Assembly: GCA_035699465.1 (NCBI GenBank)
Contig: DASSPT010000173.1
Span: 1-50,871 of the forward strand
DNA length: 50,871 nt
Direction: 5' to 3'
Source of the DNA: JAICNR01 sp035699465
GTDB taxonomy: Bacteria > Gemmatimonadota > Gemmatimonadetes > JACCXV01 > JAHWKZ01
The notes under the pieces are model-generated. The model saw nothing but the letters and a program-made list of their open reading frames with translations, was not told where the DNA came from and did not search any database. Below, one piece after another: positions 6,717 through 15,665 of this stretch (positions are counted from its first letter, which is position 1; every line of letters starts with the position of its first letter). Position numbers and translations under genes: made by a program.

Positions 6717-9061
6717 TGGCGGCGACGGCATCCTCTCTCGCCGCCCGCAACGGCGGCCCTGCGACGGCCCGAACCGGCAGCGGCGCGCGGGTGGCGATCA
6801 CCGGCGTGGCCCAAGGGGTGGGCTTCCGTCCGTTCGTCCACCGGCTAGCCCTCCGCAACGGGCTCGCTGGCTGGGTCCGGAACGAGGCGGGTGGCGTCGA
6901 GATCGCGGTCGAGGGGACTGCCGACGCGATCGACGCGTTCGTCATCGCGCTCGAGGCCGAGGCCCCGCCTCTCGCGCGGCTCGACACGGTGAGGGTAGAC
7001 CCGGTGCCCCCCACCGGCCTCGTCGGGTTCACGATCGCCGTGAGCGCGGACGATCCGAACCGCCGCCAGCCGGTTTCCCCCGATGTCGCCCTGTGCGCCG
7101 CCTGTGCGTCCGAGCTCGACGATCCCACGGACCGCCGATACCGCTATCCGTTCACGACCTGCACCGATTGCGGTCCGCGTTTCACGATCATCGAGGCGAT
7201 GCCGTACGACCGCGAGCGGACCAGCATGCGCGCGTTTCCTCAGTGCCCGTCCTGCGGGGCGGAGTACGAGGACCCGGCGGGTCGCCGGTACCGATCCGAG
7301 ACCAACTCCTGCGGCACCTGTGGACCGAGACTGTGGATTGCGGGGGAGGATGCCGAAACTCCTCTCGGTGGCCGCGACTACGAGCGGGCGATCGCCGCGG
7401 CCGCGGAGGCGTTGACAGTGGGCCGGATCGTGGCGATCCGCGGGTTGGGCGGATTTCATCTGGCCGTCGATGCGACGGACGAGGAAGCGGTGCGAACGCT
7501 CCGCGGGAGGAAGGGCCGGGAGGCGAAGCCGCTGGCCATCATGGTCCGCGGACTCGAGGAGGTCCGGCGCCTGGCCGAGGTCGGGACCGTGGAGGAGCGC
7601 CTCCTCCGATCCCGCGAGCGGCCGATCGTCCTCCTTCGCAAACGCCACGACGCGGGGCTGGCGCCTTCGGTCGCGCCCGGACTCGACACGATCGGGGTGA
7701 TGACGGCCTATACGCCGCTCCATCACGGCCTCCTCGAACGCGTCGGGCGGCCGCTGGTCATGACGAGCGGTAACGCGACCGACGAGCCGATCGCGATCTC
7801 CAACGGCGACGCGTTCGAGCGGCTCGGAACGATCGCGGACCTGTTTCTCCTCCACGATCGGGAGATCGTCTCGCGCTACGACGACTCGGTGGTCCGGGTG
7901 GTGGGCGACGCGACGGTCTTCCTGCGCCGCGCGCGCGGTTACGCGCCGCTGCCGCTCGAGCTGCCGGTTCCCGCGCCCGTGCCGCTCGTGGCCGTGGGCC
8001 CGCACCTGAAGAACACGTTCACCCTCGCCCACGAGACCGCCGCGTACGTGAGCCAGCACGTCGGCGACCTGGAGAACCTGGAGACCCTGGCGCATTTCGA
8101 GGATTCGCTCGACCGGTTCCAGCGCCTCTTCCGTATCCACCCGCAGGCTGTCGCCCGCGATCTCCACCCCGGGTACCTGTCGACGGCCGTGGCCGCCGAG
8201 CTGGGGATCGAGCCCGTCATCGAGGTGCAGCACCATCATGCCCACGTGGCCGCCGTGGCCGCCGAGCATGGCCTCCGGGATCCGGTGATCGGGCTCGCGT
8301 TCGACGGTACGGGATACGGGGAGGACGGCTGCGTGTGGGGCGCCGAGGTGCTGGTCGCGGATCTCCGCGGATACGAGCGCGTGGGCCAGCTGCGCTACGC
8401 CCCGCTTCCGGGCGGCGACCTGGCTGTACGGCGCCCGTGGCGGGTGGCGCTCGGCTACCTCTCGCTCGAGCCGGGTGCCGCGGGGGCGTTCGCCGCCGCC
8501 TTCGATGACGTGCCAGCCGCGGAGATCGAGGTCGCTCGGCGTCAGATCGAGGCCGGGCTCAACGCTCCGCTGGCGTCTTCGATGGGCCGGCTGTTCGACG
8601 CCGCGGCGGCGGTCCTGGGGATCCGCCGCGTGGCACGGTACGAGGGCCAGGCGCCGATGGAGCTCGAGGCGCTGGCCGGTCGGCGGCCCGCTTCTCCGCT
8701 GCCCTTCCCGCTCGTCGATGCCGCTCCGGGTCGCTGGATCTTCGATCCGATCCCCCTGCTCGTCGCGCTCGGCGAGGGCGTGCAGAGGGGCCAGCGAGTC
8801 GAAGATCTGGCCGCCCGATTCCACGAGAGCGTCGCCGTCGCGACGGTGGAGCTCGCCCGGCGTGCCGCCGAAGCCGCGGGACTCCGTCGGGTGGCCCTGA
8901 GCGGCGGGGTATTCCAGAACGCGCGCATGCTGTGGGCGGTGCGCCAGGGGCTCGAGTCCACCGGGCTCGAGCCCCTACTGGCCCGGCGTCTGGGACCCAA
9001 CGACGGCGCGATCAGCTACGGCCAGGCCGCGATCGCCGCCTGCATCCTTCAGGGAGGTTGA
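6716..9061 (+). CDS. hypF: Carbamoyltransferase HypF (cyanide-ligand synthesis)
   Basis: 781 residues. Makes the thiocarbamate on HypE from carbamoyl phosphate, the source of the two CN ligands. Domains in order: acylphosphatase (about 24-112, signature GVAQGVGFRPFVHRL), two Cys4 zinc fingers (about 124-200; CAAC...CTDC and CPSC...CGTC), YrdC-like domain (about 215-400) and Kae1/TobZ-like carbamoyltransferase domain (about 420-781) with HHHAHVAAV near 505, DGTGYGEDG near 530 and SGGVFQN near 729. The in-frame ATG at 6716 follows the hypB stop directly; longer upstream frames overlap hypB and are not credible. All hallmark segments are present. Confidence 0.96.
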   Translation: MAATASSLAARNGGPATARTGSGARVAITGVAQGVGFRPFVHRLALRNGLAGWVRNEAGGVEIAVEGTADAIDAFVIALEAEAPPLARLDTVRVDPVPPTGLVGFTIAVSADDPNRRQPVSPDVALCAACASELDDPTDRRYRYPFTTCTDCGPRFTIIEAMPYDRERTSMRAFPQCPSCGAEYEDPAGRRYRSETNSCGTCGPRLWIAGEDAETPLGGRDYERAIAAAAEALTVGRIVAIRGLGGFHLAVDATDEEAVRTLRGRKGREAKPLAIMVRGLEEVRRLAEVGTVEERLLRSRERPIVLLRKRHDAGLAPSVAPGLDTIGVMTAYTPLHHGLLERVGRPLVMTSGNATDEPIAISNGDAFERLGTIADLFLLHDREIVSRYDDSVVRVVGDATVFLRRARGYAPLPLELPVPAPVPLVAVGPHLKNTFTLAHETAAYVSQHVGDLENLETLAHFEDSLDRFQRLFRIHPQAVARDLHPGYLSTAVAAELGIEPVIEVQHHHAHVAAVAAEHGLRDPVIGLAFDGTGYGEDGCVWGAEVLVADLRGYERVGQLRYAPLPGGDLAVRRPWRVALGYLSLEPGAAGAFAAAFDDVPAAEIEVARRQIEAGLNAPLASSMGRLFDAAAAVLGIRRVARYEGQAPMELEALAGRRPASPLPFPLVDAAPGRWIFDPIPLLVALGEGVQRGQRVEDLAARFHESVAVATVELARRAAEAAGLRRVALSGGVFQNARMLWAVRQGLESTGLEPLLARRLGPNDGAISYGQAAIAACILQGG

Positions 9062-9064
9062 AGC

Positions 9065-9361
9065 ATGTGCCTCGGAGTGCCCGGCAAGGTCGTCTCGGTC
9101 GAGGGCCAGGTGGCGCTGGTCGACTTCTTCGGCGTCCGGCGCGAGACCCGGCTCGACGTGATCGACGAGGCGGTGGGGCCAGGAGACTACGTCCTCAACC
9201 ACGTGGGCTTCGCGATCCGGAAGATCCCCGCGGGTGACATCCAGGAGACGCTCTCGCTCTACGAGATCCTCTTGCGGGAAGCCGGCGGGGACATGATGGC
9301 GGACGACGTGCGGGGCGAGATCGAGGCCTCGCGCGCAACCGTGGCGCTCGCCGGTGGCTGA
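9065..9361 (+). CDS. hypC: Hydrogenase maturation chaperone HypC
   Basis: 98 residues. Begins MCLGVPGKV, the invariant N-terminus in which Cys2 binds the Fe(CN)2CO precursor, and continues with DYVLNHVGFAI, the second family signature. HypC ferries the iron moiety between HypD and the large subunit. The SD AGGGAGG lies just upstream, and the 3' end overlaps the hypD GTG by eight bases. The C-terminal 25 residues (GGDMMADDVRGEIEASRATV) are acidic and longer than in many HypC proteins. Confidence 0.95.
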   Translation: MCLGVPGKVVSVEGQVALVDFFGVRRETRLDVIDEAVGPGDYVLNHVGFAIRKIPAGDIQETLSLYEILLREAGGDMMADDVRGEIEASRATVALAGG

Positions 9362-10490
9362 GACGCTGGCCCGGGACGACGTCGCGGAGCTCAAGTTCCG
9401 CGATCCCGTCAAGGCGCGCGCGCTGACGTCGGCGATCGAGCGCGTGCTCGACGAGATCGGCCGCGACCGGGTCTCGGTCATGCACGTCTGCGGCAGCCAC
9501 GAGCAGTCGATCGCCAAGTTCGGTCTGCGCTCGGCGCTGCCCCGGCGGCTCTCGGTCATCATGGGTCCCGGGTGCCCGGTCTGCGTGACCGACATGCCCG
9601 AAGTCGACGAGGCGGTTGCGCTGGCACTGGACGGCAAGGTCGTGGCCACCTACGGGGACATGCTCAAGGTCCCCGGCACCGCGATGTCGCTGGCCGAGGC
9701 CGAAGCGCAGGGAGGCCGCGTGGAGGTCGTCTACAGCGCCTCGCAGGCGATCGACCTCGCGCGCGACACCGACCAGGAAGTCGTGTTCTTCGCCAGCGGG
9801 TTCGAAACGACCGCGGTGGCGACGGCGGCCGTGGTCCTCGAGGAGGACATGCCGGCGAACTTCTCGGTGCTCTCGGCCCACAAGTACATCCCACCCGTGA
9901 TGGAGATCGTGGCCGAGATGCCCGGCACGAACGTCGAGGGCTTCCTCGCCGCCGGCCACGCCGCGACGATCACCGGCTCGGCGATCTTCGAGCGGTTCGT
10001 CGAGCGGCACGGCATCCCGGTCGTCGTGGCGGGGTTCGAGCCGCTCGACATCCTGGCCGGCCTGCTCAAGCTGGTCGAGCTGATCCGGGACGGATCCGCC
10101 GCGGTGGCGAACACGTTCCCGCGCTGCGTCACGGCGGAGGGGAATCTGGTCGCTCAGGAGCGGCTGTGGCGGGTGTTCCGGGCCACGGGCGGCAACTGGC
10201 GCGGGATCGCCCATGTCCCCAACGGAAACCTGCGCCTGCGCGATGAGTTCGCGGAGCTCGACGCCCGCCTGCGGTTCGACATCGACCTCAAGCCGCTCTG
10301 GGGCCACGCGCCCCACAAGCTTCTCCAGAGCTGCATCTGCGGCGACATCATGGCCGGGGTCGCGGGGCCGTCGGATTGCGATCTGTTCGGGAAGGAGTGT
10401 CTCCCGGGCAACCCCGTGGGTGCGTGCATGGTGAGCAACGAGGGCACGTGCAAGATATGGCATCAGTATGGAGGACATCCCGAGCTATGA
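9354..10490 (+). CDS. hypD: Hydrogenase maturation protein HypD (Fe-S scaffold)
   Basis: 378 residues from GTG 9354. HypD carries a [4Fe-4S] cluster and is where the Fe(CN)2CO unit is assembled with HypC and HypE. Seen: VMHVCGSHEQ (iron-binding Cys region), GPGCPVCVTDMPEVD, GFETTAVATAA, and the C-terminal Cys set in SCICGDIM, SDCDLFGKEC and EGTC that binds the cluster. Length and motif order are normal. It overlaps hypC by eight bases and hypE by four (ATGA), consistent with tight translational coupling of the C-D-E assembly unit. Confidence 0.96.
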   Translation: MAETLARDDVAELKFRDPVKARALTSAIERVLDEIGRDRVSVMHVCGSHEQSIAKFGLRSALPRRLSVIMGPGCPVCVTDMPEVDEAVALALDGKVVATYGDMLKVPGTAMSLAEAEAQGGRVEVVYSASQAIDLARDTDQEVVFFASGFETTAVATAAVVLEEDMPANFSVLSAHKYIPPVMEIVAEMPGTNVEGFLAAGHAATITGSAIFERFVERHGIPVVVAGFEPLDILAGLLKLVELIRDGSAAVANTFPRCVTAEGNLVAQERLWRVFRATGGNWRGIAHVPNGNLRLRDEFAELDARLRFDIDLKPLWGHAPHKLLQSCICGDIMAGVAGPSDCDLFGKECLPGNPVGACMVSNEGTCKIWHQYGGHPEL

Positions 10491-11560
10491 GACCGACGAC
10501 GATCGAGACCCCCCGCGCGGCACTCGCGCCCCGCCGGCCCCAGGAGCGGATCGTGACCTTGATGCACGGCGCCGGCGGGCGCGCGATGCGCGCGCTGGTC
10601 GAGGGCACGCTGGCCGCCGGATACCCCAGCGGCGACGTCGAATCCGTGGGGCTCGAGGCGATGGACGACGGCGCCGCGATCCGGATCGGCGACAGGTGGC
10701 TCGTCGTGACCACCGACTCGCACGTCGTTCACCCCTGGGAGTTTCCGGGCGGCGACATCGGGCGGCTGTCGATTTCGGGAACGGTCAACGACCTCGCGAT
10801 GATGGGTGCGACCGAGCCGCTCGGCCTGACGTGCGCCGTGGTGCTCGAGGAGGGGTTCTCGCTAGCCGACCTGGAGCGGGTGCAGGCCTCGATGGCGGCG
10901 GCGTGCCGGGAGGCCGGAGCCACGGTCGTGACGGGGGACACGAAGGTCATGGGACGCGGCGAGCTCGACGGTATCGTCATCAACACGACCGGCGTCGCGC
11001 TGGCGCGCAGCGTGGTGCGCGACTGTGGCCTCGCCCCGGGCGACCGGATCCTCATCACCGGCACGATCGGCGACCACGGCATCGCGCTGATGGCCGCGCG
11101 ACACGGGCTCGCCTTCGACGAGGGTCTCCGTTCGGACGTGGCGCCGATCAACGGCCTCGTCCGGCGGGCGCTCGAGGTTGCGCCGGGTGCTGTCCGGGCG
11201 ATGAAGGACCCCACGCGAGGGGGCGTCGCCAGCGCGCTCCACGAGATGGCGGAGAAGAGCGAAGTGGGGATCGTGATCGAGGCCGACCGCATGCCGGTCT
11301 CGCCCGCGGTTCGCTCGGCCGCCGAGGTCCTGGGCCTGGATCCGTTCCACATCGCCAACGAGGGCAAGGCGATCCTGGGAGTCGCACCCGAAGCCGCCGA
11401 TGCCGTGCTGGAAGCGCTGCGCACCCATCCGCGGGGCGCCGACGCCGCGATCGTCGGCGAGTGCATCGCTCAGCAGGTCGGCCGCGTGATCCTCGACACG
11501 GGCTTCGGCCGCAGGCTCGTGACCGAGCCCGAGGGCGAGCCGCTCCCGCGCATATGCTGA
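10487..11560 (+). CDS. hypE: Carbamoyl dehydratase HypE
   Basis: 357 residues, PurM/AIR-synthetase fold. Accepts the carbamoyl group from HypF on its C-terminal Cys and dehydrates it with ATP to thiocyanate. Seen: MHGAGGRAMRAL (normally HGxGG), the acidic ATP/Mg site in AMDDGAAIR, GTVNDLAMMGA, GDTKVMGRGELDG, KDPTRGGVASAL, and the invariant C-terminal PRIC ending in the reactive Cys. The ATG at 10487 overlaps the hypD stop. The first 20 or so residues before the core form an Arg/Pro-rich extension. Confidence 0.96.
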   Translation: MRPTTIETPRAALAPRRPQERIVTLMHGAGGRAMRALVEGTLAAGYPSGDVESVGLEAMDDGAAIRIGDRWLVVTTDSHVVHPWEFPGGDIGRLSISGTVNDLAMMGATEPLGLTCAVVLEEGFSLADLERVQASMAAACREAGATVVTGDTKVMGRGELDGIVINTTGVALARSVVRDCGLAPGDRILITGTIGDHGIALMAARHGLAFDEGLRSDVAPINGLVRRALEVAPGAVRAMKDPTRGGVASALHEMAEKSEVGIVIEADRMPVSPAVRSAAEVLGLDPFHIANEGKAILGVAPEAADAVLEALRTHPRGADAAIVGECIAQQVGRVILDTGFGRRLVTEPEGEPLPRIC

Positions 11561-12318
11561 TGATTCGCCGGCCCCTGCGGGTGGCGCTCCTTTGCTCGCG
11601 CCGCGCCCCGGGCCTCGAGCGGCTGCTGGATGCCGGCCGGGAGCCCGATGCGGAGTACGAGCTCGTGGCCGCAGTCACCACCACGGCGGAATGCGAGGCT
11701 CTGCCGGAGCTTTCCGCAGCCGGAGTGCCCGTGACCGTGCACGACGCGCGTCTCTTCCACCGGACGTGCGGCGCTCGCCTCTCCTCGCGTGTGGCTCGCC
11801 GCGCGTACGATGGGAGAACCGTGACGATCCTGGCCGAGCACCGCCCCGAGCTGGTCGTCCTCTCGTCCTACCTCCTGGTGCTCACCGAGCCGATGCTCAT
11901 CGCGTACGCCGACCGCATCGTCAGCGTGCACGACAGCGACATGAGCCTCCTGGGTCCCGATGGACGGCCGCGCTGGAGGGGACTCAGGTCCACGCGGGAC
12001 GCGATCGCCGACGGCGCGCGCGAAACCCGTTCCACCGTCCATCTCGTCACCGAGGAGGTCGACACGGGGCCGACCGTGGTCCGATCCGGCCCGTTCCCCG
12101 TGCATCCCATGACGGAGGACGCCCGTCGCTGGGGCGCGGAGGACATCGTGAGCGCCTACGCGTATGCTCACCGGGAGTGGATGATGCGCGCCGCATGGGG
12201 AGACCTGCTCGATCGCGCGACGCGGATGTTCGCCCGCGGCGAGATCGGCGCGACGCGGCCGGCCCCCGGGGGTTCCCCGGCCGACCCCGGAGCGAACCTC
12301 GCCGGGGTGGAGGTCTGA
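11554..12318 (+). CDS. Formyltransferase-fold protein, candidate N-terminal half of a split HypX
   Basis: 254 residues, starting at ATG 11554 or at ATG 11560, which overlaps the hypE stop. The fold matches the GART/Fmt formyltransferase domain: VALLCSRR near the N-terminus, VVLSSYLLVL, then VSVHDSDMSLLG, STVHLVTEEVDTGP and FPVHP. In GART the catalytic triad is Asn-x-His plus Asp; here His126 and Asp170 are kept but Asn is Ser124. HypX of aerobic hydrogenase producers fuses a formyltransferase-like domain to a crotonase domain and makes the CO ligand from formyl-tetrahydrofolate. Here the two domains would be separate adjacent genes. A free-standing formyltransferase for another substrate is the alternative. 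Confidence 0.7.
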   Translation: MLMIRRPLRVALLCSRRAPGLERLLDAGREPDAEYELVAAVTTTAECEALPELSAAGVPVTVHDARLFHRTCGARLSSRVARRAYDGRTVTILAEHRPELVVLSSYLLVLTEPMLIAYADRIVSVHDSDMSLLGPDGRPRWRGLRSTRDAIADGARETRSTVHLVTEEVDTGPTVVRSGPFPVHPMTEDARRWGAEDIVSAYAYAHREWMMRAAWGDLLDRATRMFARGEIGATRPAPGGSPADPGANLAGVEV

Positions 12319-12320
12319 CG

Positions 12321-13163
12321 ATGGAGCACATCCGGGTGGAACGAGAGGGTGCGGTCGGGATCCTGGTCATCGATCGGCGCGAGCGATTCAACTCGATGGA
12401 TGCCCGGACGGCGCGGGATTTCCGCAAGGCGGGTCTCCAGCTCGCGCGCGACGAGACCGTGCGCTGCGTGGTCGTTCGCGGAGCGGGCGGCGTGTTCTGC
12501 AGCGGGGCCGACCTCAAGTACGTTCGCGACCGCGGCGCGGCCGAGGACGCCGGATACCTGCTGCCCGCCGGCGCTCAGCCCGAGCGAGGCCACGGCGAGG
12601 CGTTCAAGGGGATTCTCGAGTACCTGCACGCGGCGATCAGCGAGATCAAGCGCGCGCCCAAACCGTTCCTCGCCGCCGTCGAGGGCATCGCCGCGGCAGG
12701 CGGCTTCGGGATCGCGATGGCGTGCGATCTCGTGTACGCCGCCGAGAGCGCGCACTTCGAGTGGGCCTATCACAAGACCGGCCTGACCGGCGCCGAGAGC
12801 TCCACGTTCTTTCTGCCTCGGCTGGTCGGGCTCCGGCGAGCCCTCGAGATCGTCCTCTTGAATCCCCGCATGACAGCCGAGGAAGCCCGCGCCGCCGGGC
12901 TCGTCACGAGCGTGTTCCCCGACGCGACGTTCGCGGACGACGTGATGGCGGTCGCGCATCGTCTGGCCGCGGGGCCGACCCGCGCGTACGGGATCGCGAA
13001 GAGCCTCGTGCACGCCGCAGACGGAGTGGAGGGGCTCGACGTACACCTCGACACCGAGCTCGCGCAGCTCGCGCGGATTGCCGACGGAGACGATTTCGCC
13101 GAGGGTCTGTCGGCGTTCCTCGCGAAGCGCGAGCCCCAGTTCGAAGGCGTTTCCCGCCCGTGA
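12321..13163 (+). CDS. Crotonase-fold protein, candidate C-terminal half of a split HypX
   Basis: 280 residues of the enoyl-CoA hydratase/isomerase superfamily. Oxyanion-hole segments CSGADLKYV (60-68) and EGIAAAGGFG (121-130) are clear, so it should bind an acyl-CoA. Where PaaG-like hydratases usually read PDGGS or PGAGG, this protein has TGAESS, placing Glu159 in the active-site loop nine residues after Tyr150. HypX decarbonylates formyl-CoA in its crotonase domain using a Tyr and a Glu, so the pattern is suggestive. It starts two bases after the formyltransferase-like gene and overlaps the nickel transporter start by four bases. An ordinary enoyl-CoA hydratase is possible, but its place inside a hydrogenase operon argues for maturation. 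Confidence 0.75.
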   Translation: MEHIRVEREGAVGILVIDRRERFNSMDARTARDFRKAGLQLARDETVRCVVVRGAGGVFCSGADLKYVRDRGAAEDAGYLLPAGAQPERGHGEAFKGILEYLHAAISEIKRAPKPFLAAVEGIAAAGGFGIAMACDLVYAAESAHFEWAYHKTGLTGAESSTFFLPRLVGLRRALEIVLLNPRMTAEEARAAGLVTSVFPDATFADDVMAVAHRLAAGPTRAYGIAKSLVHAADGVEGLDVHLDTELAQLARIADGDDFAEGLSAFLAKREPQFEGVSRP

Positions 13164-13840
13164 TCGCCGTCCTTGCCGCGGCGCTCGTCGGCCTCCTCGC
13201 CGGTGGGATCCACGTCTTCGCGGGCGCCGATCATCTGGCCGCCGTGGCGCCGCTGGCCGCTCGCGGGCGGGGGGTGGCCTGGCGGGCCGGTTTCCGCTGG
13301 GGGTTGGGGCACGCGGCAGGGGTGACGATCGTAGGAGCCGCCGCGATCGCCTTGGAGGACGTGCTCCCGGTCGAGGCCTTGACGTCGTGGAGCGAGCGTG
13401 TGGTCGGCGTGGTCCTGATCGCGATTGGCGTCTGGGCAGGAACGCGGGCGCTGGCGGCCTTGCGGAGCGACCGGGAAACCGCCGACCACGTGCACGATCA
13501 CGCACATGGCCACGGAGAGGCTCCCCACGGACATGGCCATCGCCACCTCCACGACGCCCGCGCGGCCCTCGCCGTGGGGATCGTCCACGGGACGGCCGGT
13601 GGAGGCCACATCCTCGGCATTCTCCCCGCCCTGGCCCTTCCCACGCGGGCCGCGGCGGGCGCGTACCTCTCGGCGTTCGGCATCGGGACGATCGCGGCGA
13701 TGACGCTGTTCGCCTCGGTGGTCGGTCTGGCGGGGCGCGGGGCGACACGCGGCGGACGGCGCGTCTACGCGAGCCTGGTCGGCGCGTGTGCGGCCGGATC
13801 GATCGCCGTCGGCGTCTGGTGGCTGGCCGTCGGTTCCTAG
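13160..13840 (+). CDS. Nickel/cobalt transporter, UreH/NicO-like membrane protein
   Basis: 226 residues from GTG 13160. Six hydrophobic segments (about 1-20, 43-65, 82-103, 137-160, 165-187 and 200-223). The first helix carries HVFAGADHLA, resembling the His/Asp metal signature of nickel permeases. The second half has GIVHGTAGGGHILGILP, typical of UreH/HupE-like proteins. Between them is a His-rich cytoplasmic loop (HDHAHGHGEAPHGHGHRHLH) suited to holding nickel. As last gene of the hydrogen operon it most likely supplies Ni for the large subunit. Direction of transport cannot be proved from sequence; an RcnA-like exporter would also be His-rich. Confidence 0.82.
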   Translation: MIAVLAAALVGLLAGGIHVFAGADHLAAVAPLAARGRGVAWRAGFRWGLGHAAGVTIVGAAAIALEDVLPVEALTSWSERVVGVVLIAIGVWAGTRALAALRSDRETADHVHDHAHGHGEAPHGHGHRHLHDARAALAVGIVHGTAGGGHILGILPALALPTRAAAGAYLSAFGIGTIAAMTLFASVVGLAGRGATRGGRRVYASLVGACAAGSIAVGVWWLAVGS

Positions 13841-13986
13841 TGGGGGGGAGACGGGGTTGCGGAGGGGCCCCACATTCCATACCGTGAAGCGCGAAAAATC
13901 GCCCGCGGAGGGAATTCCCCCTACAGGAGTTCCGCCTCCCTCCTGACAGACGGGCGCTGGGGGCGGACACTACACTGGTCTGGGTG

Positions 13987-14005
13987 CCCTCCGCGAAGCG
14001 GAGGG
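13987..14005 (+). promoter_or_regulatory. Perfect leader hairpin before the 9-heme lipoprotein gene
   Basis: CCCTCCGC (13987-13994), loop GAA, GCGGAGGG (13998-14005). This is an 8-bp GC-rich stem with a tight triloop, 24 bases upstream of the start at 14029. No U-run follows, so it is not a normal terminator. It could stabilise the mRNA end or be part of the control of the cytochrome locus. Confidence 0.4.
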
Positions 14006-14028
14006 GTAAACGGATTCATGCGGGGGTT

Positions 14029-15558
14029 ATGGCGATGACCGAATACAAGTCTGTCGGCATGCACGCCCCACGGGCGGGACGACTCCGCTCGTCGGGCTTC
14101 TTGATGGGAGGCCTCGGCCTGCTCTTCCTCGCCGCCTGCACGGACGAGACGGTCATCGAGGTCGAGCGGCCCTTCTTCGAAGAGCCCCCCGCGGCGGCGG
14201 GCGGAGTCCTGGGCTTCGACGAGGCCTCGGTGGATCTCACCGTGTGCGGGAACTGCCACGTCGGCCAGCAGAGCGGGTGGGAGGAGACCAATCACGCGGA
14301 TGCGTTCGACGCCATCGGCGCGAGTCCTGAGGAGTCCTGCACGGAGTGCCATGCCGTCACCGAGCGAGGCAACGCGTCCGAGGGACAGATCGCGTTCGCT
14401 TCCACCCACGACCCCCGCTATCAGGACGTGCAGTGCGAGAGCTGCCATGGTCCGGGCTCCACGCACGTTTCGAATCCCGACGTGGACGGCTCCCACCCGC
14501 TCGCGTCGATCGCGGTGCCGGTCGAAGACGTCGATGGGGCCCTCAACGGGTGCGCGGAATGCCACGGTGGCTCGCATCAGCCGATTGCCGAGCAATGGGC
14601 GCTCTCGCCGCACGCCGAGGCGGTGGAGTCTCCTGCCGGGCGGCCGGAGTGCCAACAGTGCCATCGGGGACAACAGATCCTGGAGGCGTGGGGCGAAGAG
14701 GCGGATTACCTCGAAAAGGACGATGCGGAGCATCAGGGGATCGTGTGCGTGGTCTGCCACGATCCGCACGGCGCGACGCACCCAGGTCAGCTCCGGTTCC
14801 CGGTCGAAACCCCGGCGCTCGAGGAGAACCTGTGCGCCCGGTGCCACAATCGGCGGGCGCTACCCGATCCGACGTCGACGCGTGGACCGCACGCCCCGCA
14901 GGCGCCCCTGCTCATCGGGGATGCCGGCTGGTTCCCGCCCGGGTCCAACATCGATCCGGGCCAGATCCTGGGGACGCACGGCACGGACCGCAACCCGCGG
15001 CTCTGCGCCACCTGTCACCTGCCGAAGTTCCAGATCACCGATGCGTTGAGACCGGGGACCACGATCGAGTCGACCAGCCATTTCTTCGGTCCGATCCCGT
15101 GTCTCGACGCCCAGGGTCAGCCTCTTCCCTTCAGCGAGGAGTGCGATCTGGCTCCGCCCGCCCGGTCGTACAAGGCGTGCACGGGCGGCGCCTGCCACGC
15201 GACCGAGCAGGTCGCGTTCTCGGCCCTCACCGCGGCCACGACGCGGATCCAGCGCGCGGCCGACGATCTGCTCGCCCTGCTCGAGGAGGTCGATCCGAAC
15301 CTGGGCTCGGCCGGTGGGGAGATCAGCTCGGGAGATCCGTTCACGGTCGCGGACGGGGCGTTCTTCAACCAGCAGCTGGCAACCTTCGGGTCGCATTCGG
15401 GTCGGGGGTCGGCGGTCCACAACCCGTTCCTCATCGAGGCGCTCCTCCTGGGGAGCATCGAGGCGGTCGAGGAGGAGTATGGCGTCTCCGCGAACCGCTC
15501 CGTGGACTGGAATGCCGAGTTGCAGCGAGTGCTGACGAGCGCGCGGGCCGCGCGCTAG
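14029..15558 (+). CDS. 9-heme c-type cytochrome lipoprotein
   Basis: 509 residues from ATG 14029 (a later ATG at 14035 is also possible). The signal peptide ends in LFLAAC, a lipobox, so the protein is lipid-anchored and exposed to periplasm or surface. Heme motifs: eight CxxCH (CGNCH, CTECH, CESCH, CAECH, CQQCH, CVVCH, CARCH, CATCH) and one CX4CH (CTGGACH). Several extra His downstream of the motifs (HDPHGATH, HADAF) can give bis-His ligation. The pattern resembles the DmsE/cytochrome c554-like multiheme families. The last 120 residues are heme-free and acidic. It is preceded by 188 bases with a hairpin and followed by a strong hairpin, so it may be regulated separately from the next genes. 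Confidence 0.88.
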   Translation: MAMTEYKSVGMHAPRAGRLRSSGFLMGGLGLLFLAACTDETVIEVERPFFEEPPAAAGGVLGFDEASVDLTVCGNCHVGQQSGWEETNHADAFDAIGASPEESCTECHAVTERGNASEGQIAFASTHDPRYQDVQCESCHGPGSTHVSNPDVDGSHPLASIAVPVEDVDGALNGCAECHGGSHQPIAEQWALSPHAEAVESPAGRPECQQCHRGQQILEAWGEEADYLEKDDAEHQGIVCVVCHDPHGATHPGQLRFPVETPALEENLCARCHNRRALPDPTSTRGPHAPQAPLLIGDAGWFPPGSNIDPGQILGTHGTDRNPRLCATCHLPKFQITDALRPGTTIESTSHFFGPIPCLDAQGQPLPFSEECDLAPPARSYKACTGGACHATEQVAFSALTAATTRIQRAADDLLALLEEVDPNLGSAGGEISSGDPFTVADGAFFNQQLATFGSHSGRGSAVHNPFLIEALLLGSIEAVEEEYGVSANRSVDWNAELQRVLTSARAAR

Positions 15559-15585
15559 AGCGCGCGATTCCACGCGGAACCACAG

Positions 15586-15621
15586 CCCCGCCCACCGCTC
15601 CGAGCAGGAGCGGGGGCGGGG
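15586..15621 (+). terminator. Strong hairpin between two cytochrome genes
   Basis: CCCCGCCC-A-CCGCTCC pairs with GGAGCGG-GGGCGGGG: 15 base pairs with one bulged A and a 5-base loop. Only TTCGGTTCG follows, so it is a weak classical terminator. It could be an attenuator or a 3'-end stabiliser that sets the 9-heme lipoprotein level apart from the downstream bc-type genes. Confidence 0.5.
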
Positions 15622-15665
15622 TTCGGTTCGACTCCGGCGGATCTCCCAGCGAGGTGCGCACCCGG

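Noticed and set aside
12168..13970. 600-residue minus-strand open frame
   Set aside because: Antisense to the crotonase and nickel-transporter genes; composition is Arg/Pro/Ala-rich without recognisable domains.
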